From contig PDHQ01000344.1 in the NCBI GenBank assembly GCA_003339415.1, forward strand, positions 1-33,755: DNA of 33,755 nucleotides. Reading direction: 5' to 3'. Shown here in pieces: positions 1 through 9,849 of this stretch (position 1 is its first letter; each line of letters opens with the position of its first letter). The notes below the pieces were generated by a model, which did not search any database, was not told the DNA's origin, and saw only the letters and a list, made by a program, of their open reading frames with translations. Source of the stretch: Ophiocordyceps camponoti-saundersi (nom. inval.) (Eukaryota; Ascomycota; Sordariomycetes; Hypocreales; Ophiocordycipitaceae). A program made the translations under genes and the position numbers.

Positions 1-83
1 TAAATAAAAAAAAAACTTAATTTCTATATAGTATTTCTATCGCGCTATTTATTAGTATTTTTTTTATATTAACATAGCTTACG
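1..83. other. AT-rich flank, no feature
   Basis: A/T-rich sequence with runs of A and T and no CpA or TpG in its left part. I see no gene or repeat boundary in it. Confidence 0.5.
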
Positions 84-260
84 TAAGCTAACTAAAAATT
101 TAGTCCTTTTAGTTTTTAATCTTTAGTTAGTTAGTCCTTATATTTAAGGACTAACTAAAGTCCTTAGGCTAACTAACTAAAGACTAACTAAAAGGTACGT
201 ACTTTTAGTCCGGACTTTTTTTAGTTAGTCCTAACTAACTAAAGACTAACTAATTTTAAA
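84..260. repeat. Foldback (MITE-like) repeat, RIP-mutated copy
   Basis: A run of short self-complementary blocks built on TTAGTTAGTC / GACTAACTAA, including a short perfect inverted repeat around 135-165 (TTAGTCCTTA, TATT, TAAGGACTAA) and a TCCGGA core near 211. Vocabulary and size match the cleaner foldback element at 31034-31203, so both probably belong to one non-autonomous family. Unlike that copy it contains no TpG or CpA, so it was present when RIP acted or was RIPped with its neighbour. The exact ends and the target duplication are not clear. It abuts the truncated gag of the family-A element that follows. Confidence 0.55.
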
Positions 261-261
261 C

Positions 262-1707
262 CTTAAGTAAAGGTATAAAAAGCTATATTATTAATTTAAA
301 CTTAACTATTAATAGTAAATAACTCTCCTATTTTCTATCTTACGCGTAATATTTTTAAGACTATTAAGAAGCCTTATAATAATTTTACTTTTTTCCTAAA
401 TTAGAGTTACCCGATTAAACGGAATTAGGTAAAGGCGTATAAACTTTACGAACTCTCCCTATCTTCTATTAATCGGGGTAATCCTTAGCTATATAGCTTT
501 TCTTTTTATAAATAAAATAAGTGCCGTTTTCCTAGTAGACTTTCTTCTCGCTTTTACTAAAAGCTTAGCCTTTCTAGTAAGAGGTTATAGTTATAGTTAT
601 AATCTTCTTTTATATTTCCGAGGTAACCCTCTTACTTACCTAGCTTTTACGGGAAAACTCCTAATAGGTTAACTCCTTTTTCCGGCAAAATATAGTATTT
701 TTTACGTACTCGTAGAATTCCTTATATATTATATATAAATCTTTAGCTTTCGTAAGAAAGCTTAGGTTAAAATCGGCGGGTAGATAATCTTAGAGCGTAT
801 ACTTAATCTAAGCTAGGGGAACTTAGGTTTTAGCTATAAGGTAGTTAAACTTTACGAAAAACTCCTAAATTTCCTACTTACTTATTAATAAGAAATTTAG
901 TTTACGAAGTTAGTTTATAGCCTTAGTAAATTTATTAGGATTTCCGTAAGTAAACTCTAAATACTAAACTATCTTAGCTAATTTAGAAAAAAGGCGTTTT
1001 TTTAAGTTATATTAAATTTCTAAAAGTTTATAAGCTTTCCCTTCTAACGCGTAGAATAATATACTTATTTAGTCCTACTTATCTTAAAAAGTTATCTTAT
1101 CGGACCTTATCTTATCTTTTAGGTTTATAAAGAAGGTATTAAAATCCTCCTTTTTACCCGAAAACTTACTTACCTCCTTATAGCGAACTTTCGTAAAATT
1201 AAAATAAGAGGGGTTCGGCTATCTTACTAGGGCTACTAGCGTAAAGGTATCCTAAGCGGCCTTTCTAATTAGAACGAATATCTTTTTACTTATATTAAAT
1301 ATAGTTAATATTTCTCGATAAGTCCTTTTCGCGTTTAAGTTTTAGTTTTTCTAAGTTAATTAACTTTAAAGTTTTATAATTTACGCTTATAGTTACGCTA
1401 TCTCCGTATATTATTCTTACGGTATAGTTATATTAATAGTATTTTAGGAAAAGGTAGCTATTATTATAGTTTAGTTTTCGCCGATATCTTATTCTATTAT
1501 AAGGTTAGGCGTTTTTAAGGCGAATCTCCTTAATCGCTTAAGAGTCTAGTTAGGGGCTTCGGATATATATCTCGAAGCTAATTATAGTTTAAGTCTTAGT
1601 TATATATAAGTTCTTTTCTATCCTATACGGGGATATAAAAGTAAAATATAGGTTTTTTAACCGCTTACTAGCAAAGTTAAGCTTAGAATAGTATTACGGC
1701 CGTAAAA
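262..1707 (-). pseudogene. Family-A Ty3/gypsy gag, RIP-destroyed, 3'-truncated
   Basis: Read on the minus strand, this encodes a retroelement Gag (capsid/nucleocapsid) starting next to the LTR at 1708-2017. The latent frame is interrupted by TAA/TAG only. Its capsid-like part contains recognisable pieces such as FSGKKEDFNTFF and LEGKAYKLL. Near the C terminus a nucleocapsid zinc knuckle C-x2-C-x4-H-x4-C lies at 478-519, but all three Cys codons and the His codon now read Tyr (TGY or CAY to TAY), the change RIP would make. The sequence is homologous to 27901-29327 and 30839-31020. Homology starts at about 262, beside the foldback repeat, so protease, RT, RNase H and integrase are missing from this copy. 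It is the least degraded of the three gag copies. Confidence 0.85.
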
Positions 1708-2017
1708 TACGTTAACTAAATAATAATATTAATATTATAAATAAAAATTTTAAGCTAAGGAGAAAGGAAAGAAAAGAGGAAAAACTCTCGTAAGCGAGAT
1801 CTTAGTAAAATATATAAAAGCACGTGCTAGTAGAGATAGGAGAGGGTATAGGAAAATCCTAATAAAAAGTTAACTTTATTTTTAGGTAATTTCCTACTAA
1901 GGTCTTCTTAGGGATTTTACGATAAGGTTTCCGAGGTTATATAATTATAGCCGGAGATCCTCGGAAATTACCGTAAAATATCTAGGGGAAATCCTTATAA
2001 GTGCCTAGCGCGTAATA
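1708..2017 (-). repeat. LTR of family-A gypsy element, copy 1 (5' LTR)
   Basis: 310 bp. The same 310-bp unit occurs at 12834-13143, 15838-16147 and 29328-29637. On the plus strand it starts TACGTTAA and ends GCGCGTAATA, consistent with original TG...CA termini after RIP. This copy is the most GC-rich and keeps a CACGTG palindrome at 1821-1826. The gag remnant lies to its left, so on the minus strand it is the 5' LTR. To its right the sequence changes at once to an unrelated GC-richer island. Confidence 0.85.
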
Positions 2018-2250
2018 ACTTATGCCCCCGCTAGGAATAGAACTTCTATTTTCCTAAGGCGGCGGGGTATATAAGGGATTCGGGCTATGCCCGAATAGCT
2101 AAGTTACGTAAGGTAATTAGTTATTTCCGCGCGCGGCGCGCGCGCGGATCGCCTACCCCTATTAGGCGTTACGACCCTTTTTCTATAGTTCTTTATAGTT
2201 ATTTTAAATAATAAAGTCACCTCCTCGCAGATAGCCCGGAGGCCGAACCC
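2018..2250. other. GC-richer, hairpin-rich island with weak RIP
   Basis: Immediately outside LTR copy 1. It retains TpG and CpA sites (for example TATGCCCC near 2022 and the GTCAC and CGCAG sites near 2216-2230) that are nearly absent elsewhere. It contains a perfect hairpin at 2078-2096 (ATTCGGGC, TAT, GCCCGAAT), an almost pure CG alternating run at 2127-2147, and a second hairpin at 2150-2168 (CGCCTA/TAGGCG). I find no convincing reading frame. It could be remnant single-copy DNA into which family A inserted, or the end of an unrelated small element. Confidence 0.55.
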
Positions 2251-3130
2251 TTATAATATTATAGCTTTATTATATAATATTTAATTATATATTTAAGTTA
2301 GTAATACTTAAAATAATATTAAAATTAAACTTTTAATATATATAATTTTATATTAAAAATCTCCGCTTATATTATTATACTTTTATTATAAATTTAATTT
2401 ATATTTATTATATTATTAATAATAATTATTAGAAAGCTTTACTAAGTTTAAGAATAATATTTTTTATATATAATTATATTATTAAAATTTTATTTAATAA
2501 CTTAATTTTTTTTAAAAAAGCTTACTTATTACTTTATTATAAAGCTTACGCTAATACTTTTTTTATAATAAAAGTATAATTTTTACTAATTAAGTATACT
2601 TTTTTTTAAAAAATAATATAAAGTTATTTTAAATTAAACTAAAGCTTATAAATAATATCTTAAAATATTATTATAATATCGCTATTAAGTAGTTTCCTTA
2701 TTATAAAAGCTTAGCTTTATTTATAAAGTTTATAATTAATATTAATTTTAATTATTTTAAGACTTTAAACTTAAAGTAGAGTAGCTATAAAGTTAAAGTA
2801 AACTATAAGCTATCGCTTATATTACCTAAAAATTTATTTTTCTATAATTTTCTCTAGCGCTTTAGCTATAATTTTAGCTTATATTAAAAGAGTTCTGCTC
2901 CTTTTAAAGCTATAAAAAAGGAAATTATAGCTATAATAGCTAAGGAGATATTACTAACTAATAAAGTTAAAATAAAGGGGCGCCTCTTTAAACCCTTTTA
3001 AACTCCGCTATTTATTTAATAATTACTTATATAAAAATAAAAGTATTTCCTAAAATAATTTTATTAATATTTACCTTAGCTTTTAATAAGGTAATAAACA
3101 AGCTTTACTTACTTTTATTATAACCTTTCA
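2251..3130. other. AT-rich intergenic stretch, nothing recognised
   Basis: About 0.9 kb of almost pure A/T with scattered AGCTTA and TATAAT-like words and no recognisable frame, RNA or repeat boundary. It may include the eroded 5' UTR of the LINE that follows, since LINE ORF1 begins only at about 3180. Confidence 0.4.
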
Positions 3131-3179
3131 CGAAAACGGGATAGGACCCGTTACTTAATCTTTCGCTTTTTACTATATA

Positions 3180-4760
3180 TTTATTACTAAGAAGGAGTTA
3201 ATAGCGCCCGCAGCGGCTTCGGCTAAGGCCTAAGGGGCAGGTAACGCGCCTATAGTCGTAGATAAGGGTACGCGGGGACTAAGATAGTCCCTATAATACC
3301 CCTAATCTAGCTAAAGATAATATAATAATAGCGTTAGAATAAAAAGAGAAGCGGAGTAGATACGGGACCTTTATAATAGCGATATAAAGGAAGCTTATAA
3401 TAAACTAGCTATAGTAGTGCTTACTATAATATTCTCCGATACTTAGAATATTATAGTAGCTTTTAAAGCTAAACTTTATAAGAAATTTATAACCCCCTTA
3501 GATTAGAATATTACCTAACTTTTACTTAAAATTACTAAGTTAATTAAGAAGATAGTTACTTAAGCTATATAAAAAATATTTTTATAAACTATTAGCTTTA
3601 ATATTAGTCTAACTTAGCTATTATAAACTTCTATAGCTATTACTAGCAGTATAGTAGTTAAACTTATCCCTAGTTACTTTAATAGAAAAATTACTATATT
3701 TATAAAAGATATTATAATTAATATAGATACCTTATAGCTAACTTTATAAAAGATTATATAAGCCGCGAATATAGCTTTAAAATATAAGGCTATATTAGCT
3801 ATAAGATAACTTCTTAGCAGAGATATAGTAGTTATATTTTATCCGGAATATAAAAGATAAGTAAGCTTAGTTAAGTAGATCCTTATTATTTTTAGTAAGG
3901 GGGCGGTCCGTAGCTAGAAAACCTTCTCTATTATAGCGAGAAAAGTATAAGTAAGGGCCGCTTATAGCGACTAAGATATACTTTTATAATAAATTAAGAA
4001 ATATAATAAGATTAATATCGCCTAAGTTTAAGCGCTTTAGCCTTATAGTAAGGGAGCTACGTATACTTATATTATCCTAGGAATTACTAATATAATAAAC
4101 GCTAATAAACTTATATAAAATAGCTTAGTTATAAATATAAAAATCTCCTATATAGAAGTTTATAATAATATAATATAACCTTAATAATATTACTAATATT
4201 ACTAATATAAGTATATAGCGAAATATTACTAAAAGTAGCTATATTATAAAATATATATAGCTATAATATACTTAGAAAGGGAGAGCGTATATCTAGCCCT
4301 TATTAAAACTAATACTAAAAACTATATCTTATATAAGGGGAACTACGCCTTATAATCCTAAGACTACTTTACCGCGAAAATATACTAAAACTAAATATAT
4401 AATAATTATATATACTAACCTTATAAGTTTTAGAACTACTCCTAGCTAACCTAATCTTAGATTAGTAATAGCTTTACCGAGGTTTAATTTTAAAAGCGGT
4501 TACGCGCGGCCCTTATATAGTAATAAGCTATACTCCGCTTTAATATAAATAATAAGCCTACCCCGGTACTAAAGAGGGGCTAAGGCGGAAGCGGCGCTAC
4601 CCCCGGATCTTATAGCGGATAAGGTAGCGGTAAAGCTTAGGGAACTTATCCTCCCCCTCCTACCCCTTCTCCCTTTATTATACCCTCCTCCGCCCCCTCC
4701 CTTACCCCTCCTTCCGCCCCCTTCTTTACCCTAATATAATTATAAACCTCTACCTCCCCT
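3180..4760 (+). pseudogene. LINE ORF1 (gag-like RNA-binding protein), RIP-destroyed
   Basis: One latent plus-strand frame from about 3195 through at least 4380, broken only by TAA/TAG. The N-terminal part is Ala/Gly/Arg rich (AAASAKAQGAGNAP after reading the first stop as Gln). A helical segment follows (EAYNKLAIVVLT, FKAKLYKKFITPLD). Around 4185-4400 come zinc-knuckle-like modules whose Cys/His positions now read Tyr, for example YYxYKYIAKYY. The C-terminal part around 4640-4735 is Pro-rich (repeated CCC and CCTCC). ORF1 of Tad-type LINEs binds the element RNA. It precedes ORF2 in the same orientation. Start and stop codons cannot be fixed because of RIP. Confidence 0.75.
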
Positions 4761-7700
4761 ACTCCTAATAAAAATTAAGATCCTTTTTTAGAATATATAA
4801 AAGCGTAACTATCTTATTTATACTATATTTCGTAGCCTTATCGGCTATAATCTTATTTATTTATAGGAACTATAGCGCGACTAATTTAAACGCTCTCTGC
4901 TTCTTAATATCTTACTATATAAACTTATAAATTCTAATAACTAAGCGATTCTTTATATTTATAAATAATTAAACTTTTCCCTTTAAATACTTTTTATTAT
5001 ATTTAATATAGCTTCTATCCTTTTCTATATTATACTTTTATTATAAATTATATTTATTTACTTACCCTTATCGGTAATCCGGTCTAGCCCCTTTTTATAG
5101 CGTAACCTTCTCTATCTTAACCTAACCCTAATAGCTACCCTTTTATATAGTAATTTTAACTTCTACTACCCCTTATAAGACTATTACGAAAGGTCCTCCC
5201 CTAAAATAGCTAATTTCCTTAATCTTATAATTAGCCTCTATCTCGAACTTATTACGCCTTTAAGCGAAGTTACCTAAGAAATATATAATAAATAAACTAA
5301 TATTATTAACTTAGCCTAAGCTACGCTAGACTACTAGGCAATATATTAAGGAAATAACCTTAACCTTATTAGCTCTAACTATATTTCGTAAATTATCTAC
5401 GTAAATACTAACTTTTACCTTAATATTATATTAACTAAAATCTAGCGCTCTTTTTACTTAGATATACTTATAGCTAAGGTATAAAACTAACTTAAGCTTA
5501 AACTATATTATATTTTTATACCCGAAAACCTAGAAAAAGTAGTTACCTTACTATATAAATAGCTAGAAATAATAGTAGAGATTACGGTATTATTACGCGT
5601 TTATATATACCTTATAATATAAAACTAGTAAAATCGGGCGATAGTAGCTATTATAGCGGCCGCTAAGTAAGCCTAAAAGTATTAGAGAGCTAACTTTACT
5701 AACTCTTATTAGTAAAATTATTAGGAAGTAATAAAGGCGTAAAAGTCCGCGATTAGCGCGGCCTACTATAAAGCCTAGCGTAACTTCCTCGATAATATCT
5801 TAATAAACTTAGTAATATTTTAGATAATAGAATATTAAGCCCGGCTTCGGAGCTAGGCCCCGCCGAAGCTTATATATATATTAACGCTATAAAAGAGCCT
5901 TAACTTAAACTTAGTATCTACTTTCTTAAATAAAGCGATCTTACTTAGCTAGTAATTTTTCCTTACTCTTACCGCCTTAGCCCCTCCTCTTACCTTAAAC
6001 GAACTTTTCCCTCCCTTTTATATTAAATATTTAATTACTACTAATAACGTTTATTTTACCTTTTTCTTAATCGCCTTATAAAAATCTGCTAGCCTTAATA
6101 AAATCTTAGTTAGGTTTCTAAAAAAATATAAACCCCCTTTTATTTAAATTTTCTAAAAGATCTTTTAAAGCTATATTAATAGTAGCTATTTCTTATTATA
6201 ATTTAAAGCTTTTAATATTATAGTTATCTATAAGGTAAGTAAACTATTAGCTATATATTATACCCTAAGCGGGTATAAGCTAATTTCGCTCCTTAATATA
6301 ATAAAGAAAGTCCTAGAAATAATTATCGCTAGGAAAATAGCGTTTATAATAAAAGCGGCTAATATCCTCCTAAATAGCTAAATAAGTAATAAGCTATAAC
6401 GCTTTACTAATATTATAGTCCTTATATTTACTAAAACTATTAAAACTATCTAAAACTAAAGTAGCACCGCCTCGCTCCTTTTATTAGACTTTACTAAAGC
6501 TTTTAACTACGTTTCTTATAATAAGCTAATAATTATTCTTAACTACCTAAGCTTTCTCGAATAAGTTATAGCGTTTATTTATTCTTATCTTACCGCTAGA
6601 ACCTCGCGGCTTAAGTTTAACTATAAGCTTAGTAACGCTTTTCCGATTTAGTAAGGGGTCCCCTAAAAGTCCCTTATATTATTAGTCCTTTTCCTATTAT
6701 ATATATCTTTACTATATTAATATCTAAACCTAATTACTAAACTACTTATAATAAGCTTCGCTAATAATATTAATATACTTAGTATTAAATATAATAAGGC
6801 CTAGGTACTCCTTTAACTTAAGTAAGCGTAGCGAATTTATAAATAATAAGCCCTTAAGTATAAAATAACTTTTTAGCTAGCTAAAAGTAAGTTAATATAT
6901 TTTACGAAAACTAAGAAAGCGGATATAACCCGGCTTTAGCTTAGTATAAAGATAGTATAACTTATATAAAAAGCGAGATTCTTAAAAGTTTAGCTATACC
7001 GTAAACTCTAATAAAAATCTTACTTTTTAAAACTCGCTATTAAACTTAAGCGCTAATACTTAGCCCTTATTAAGATTACTATATTAATATAAAATTATAC
7101 TTTATTAAGAGTAAAGGAGGTATATATTAAAGCTATTAAATTAGTAATTATATTTAATATATCTTAGTTTACTTTACTTATATAACTAAGGGGGAAACTA
7201 TATAGCCTTATTATAATAGCGCTAGCTAAAAAATAGTTTAAATACTTAAAAGTTATTATTAAAGCTTATAAAGCTACCCTTTTTTATTATATTAAAATAA
7301 AGGCTTTTATCCCCCCCCTTAACTTATACTTTACTTATTAGATAGCTTATACTTACTACCGCTTTTAATATATAAATATAGTAAACCTTATCTATACCGT
7401 AGTAAAAAAAGCTACTAAGTAAGTTAAATATAAGTATAGGGGGCGCCCCTATTAATAGAGATATTAAGTATTATAAGACTTAGAGGAATTCTATAAAATA
7501 TAAACTAAACCTAAACTAAAAGCTAAACGTATATAACGCGATTTTAATATTAAATTTTAAGAAAAGTAGCTCCTCTAATAATATTCCTAAAAAGGTAAGC
7601 TTAAGAAGTATAGGTAATCTTATAGCTACCTTATTAATAAACCGCTATAGCTTAAGGCTAAGATCGCCTTATATATTTATAAAGGACTTCCTAAGTTTAT

Positions 7701-8050
7701 TAATATAGCACTTATATAATTTCGGACTAGATATATTAGATTTAATTCCTTTCTCTAAGCTTATAAGGTTCTTAGGGTAATTTTAAAGCGGTACCCTTAT
7801 AATAGCGGGGATAAAATAATACTATATATCTTTTTTAACTATACTTTTACTTATAAAAATAAGCTACTCTTTTATATTAACCGGTAACTAATATAAGATT
7901 AGCGTAACCTTATTAAAGCGCTTAATAACTTTTAATTTATAGCTAAACTTATACGCTAGTTTCTTTCGCTTAAATAATTACGCTAATTTAACCTTATAAT
8001 ATTACTTTACGAAGGTAAAATAAATAAAGGAGATAAGGCCTTCGGCCTTA
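4760..8050 (+). pseudogene. LINE ORF2 (endonuclease / reverse transcriptase), RIP-destroyed
   Basis: Long latent plus-strand frame. The 5' third should be the apurinic-like endonuclease by position, but I could not pick out catalytic residues. The RT is clear: LLLDFTKAF at about 6475-6510 (the catalytic-Asp block of non-LTR RTs), then QQGVPQKSPL followed by LFLLYIY at about 6645-6710, the diagnostic GVPQGSPLSP-type block with one altered Gly. The C-terminal part (about 7560-7950) contains KGLPKFINIALIQFRTR and an SFLSKLIR segment, followed by the degraded Cys/His-rich tail typical of Tad-group ORF2. An RNase H domain may lie at 7000-7500 but I did not see its acidic residues. All in-frame stops noticed are TAA/TAG, as expected from Gln/Trp codons after RIP. 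Confidence 0.85.
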
Positions 8051-8089
8051 TAATAAATATATAAAAGCTACTTTATAATAATAACCTTA

Positions 8090-9270
8090 TTATTTATCTT
8101 ACTAGCTATTTACCTAGCCTTAAAGCTAGACTATCTTAACTATATATAAGGTATTAACTTAACTATGCGAAGCGTAAAACCGACCGCGCTTATTATAGCC
8201 GCGGCCTCGGCTGCGGCCCTAACCTTAACTATAACTATAAGCGCGAACTAAAGCTACTTACTCCTCTTTTATAGCTAGCTCCTTCTCTTTACTAAACGCG
8301 GTATAATTACTAATTAGTATTATAAAGTTTTTATTAATTAATATATTATTAATTAAACTATCTTAAATAAGATTAAAGATCTTTTTATAAGAAGGCGGCG
8401 TAGTTATAATATAAGCGCTAATAATATCTTACTTAATAGTAAAGGTAACCTTAACGTTTAAGGTAAAAATAGTCTTAGGCTTACTAAGCTTATTAGCCTC
8501 TAATTTAAACTTAGACTTAATAAGTATTAAGGCGGAAGCGGAATTAGTAATAAAAGGCGGAGTATAAAAAATAAGAGGATAATTAGTAAGAGATAAGCTC
8601 CCCTATAAGCGCGTATTATTCTTAGTAGCGCGGCGGATATAATATAGCTTTTTAGTTAACTATTTAAAAAAGTTAATTACCTATATATAAAAGATACGTT
8701 ACTCTTATATCTAAGCTAATATAATAGTAATAAGTTAGTCGGCGCTAGTTAGACCCTTAGTTATATTAATAATAAGGTCCTTTTTAATAGTAAGAGGCTA
8801 TAAGCTTTAAAGCGGTATATAGCTAGCGGCCGCTTATATAACTTAATTAGCGTAAATATTATTATAACGCGTAATAGCGCGTATCTCTTTAATATACTAA
8901 ATTATATTTTTCTATTACGCTTATTAATATAGGATTTACCGTAAACTTAATATAACTTTAATATTACTTATTATTTAAGCGTTATAATCGAAGCCTAGCT
9001 AGCAGGTAACCTTAATTATAGCGCGAATAGCTTTAGCTATAGCGGGATTATTAATTAGCTAATACCTAATACGATTATTTATATATTTAATATAGGCCGC
9101 GCTTAGATAGTTTACCTTAGTTATTAGTAAATACGGATATATACTAGGGCTAAGTACTTATTTCTTTATACTTAATAAAGGTCCCTAAAGCTAATAAGCG
9201 TACTAATATACCTTACGTAAGATACCGCTTAAGGAAAGTTAGGTTTAGCAGGTATTTTACTTTAGTATAA
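8090..9270 (-). pseudogene. Unrecognised minus-strand latent ORF with Arg/Gly-rich C terminus
   Basis: Read on the minus strand from about 9130 to 8258, one continuous frame is interrupted only by TAA/TAG and shows protein-like composition, for example SLSLTNYPLIFYTPPF, KPKTIFTLNVKVTF and FSKEKELAIKEE. It continues past 8258 into an Arg/Gly-rich tail (GRSRGRGYNKRGRF, about 8185-8225). An RG-rich tail after a helical domain is seen in some retroelement Gag proteins, so a fragment of a Copia- or gypsy-type gag is possible, but no zinc knuckle or pol is convincing and I do not assign a family. It lies tail-to-tail with the LINE, so the boundary near 8050-8090 is uncertain. Confidence 0.5.
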
Positions 9271-9465
9271 GTTAGCTACGAACTAATTACGCGCGTTAAA
9301 AATTACTTATATAGTTAAAATTACTAAAAAAATAATAAGATAATAACGGCCCGCTTATATTAGTAAGAGCGACCCCCCCCTTTTTTATATACTTTTAGGC
9401 CTTAAGTTACTAATTTATAAAAACTAACTTCCTAATTAGGAAAGCTTCCTAATTAAGAAAGCTTA
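9271..9465. other. AT-rich spacer
   Basis: AT-rich sequence containing a short near-direct repeat, AGGAAAGCTTCCTAATTA / AAGAAAGCTT, around 9437-9465. No gene seen. Confidence 0.4.
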
Positions 9466-9600
9466 AAAAAAAGGTATATACTTAGGTATATATTATACGT
9501 AAAGGAGGTATATAGCTATATACTTAAAAGTTAAGTAATATATACCTAAAGGTTAGGGAGGTATATACCGGCACGTGCAGGTAATATATACCGCCGCTAT
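9466..9600. repeat. Cluster of GGTATATA / TATATACC motifs
   Basis: At least six copies of GGTATATA or its complement in about 130 bp, including the palindrome GGTATATACC at about 9560-9569. A surviving CACGTG lies at 9572-9577. The arrangement (direct and inverted copies) resembles the subterminal motif arrays of DNA transposons, but no terminal inverted repeat pair is evident. Confidence 0.5.
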
Positions 9601-9827
9601 TATTATCTTTTCCTTATCTTATCTATCTTTTCTTATCTTTCCTTATATTATATAGTATTACCGTAACCGATAGTTACTTTCTTTATACGCGTAGAGCGCC
9701 TAGCCCGGCCCCGAGCTAGACGCGGTTCTACTATATAGCGGGGGGTTTTACCTCTTTTAGGAGGGTTTTTCCTACTTAACTTACTACCGAGGTTCTAGCA
9801 GCTATTTCTATAGCCTTTAGAGTACTA
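9601..9827. other. GC-richer spacer, no gene recognised
   Basis: Starts with a pyrimidine-rich TTATCTTTTCC-type repeat (about 9605-9650). A GC-richer segment at 9690-9740 follows, containing GCCTAGCCCGG and CCGAGCTAGACGC, roughly complementary to each other. No frame seen. Confidence 0.4.
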
Positions 9828-9845
9828 TAATAATAATAATAATAA
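9828..9845 (+). repeat. (TAA)6 microsatellite
   Basis: Six uninterrupted TAA units. It could mark the 3' tail of a LINE fragment or be a simple repeat. Confidence 0.85.
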
Positions 9846-9849
9846 ATAA

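Larger units (their letters stand above)
3130..8050 (+). mobile_element. Tad-like LINE (non-LTR retrotransposon), RIP-inactivated
   Basis: A two-ORF non-LTR retrotransposon on the plus strand: a gag-like ORF1 with zinc-knuckle remnants, then ORF2 with endonuclease-RT-C-terminal organisation. Order, the RT motif and the C-terminal cysteine/histidine region fit the fungal Tad1 group. I see no clear poly-A tail or target duplication. The right boundary is uncertain because a minus-strand latent frame begins around 8090. About 4.9 kb is covered, slightly short of a typical full Tad element, so part of the 5' UTR may be missing or unrecognisable. Confidence 0.8.

Noticed and set aside
84..250. TTAGTTAGTC-type repeats as a telomeric array
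   Set aside because: The units are irregular and arranged as inverted repeats, unlike a tandem TTAGGG array. A foldback element explains them better.
2127..2147. CG-rich run as a CpG-island promoter
   Set aside because: No gene starts nearby, and the run is only 21 bases. Its survival simply reflects that RIP targets CpA.
9828..9845. (TAA)6 as the poly-A-like tail of the Tad-like LINE
   Set aside because: A minus-strand latent frame of another family lies between the LINE ORF2 end (about 8050) and this repeat, so continuity is not supported.
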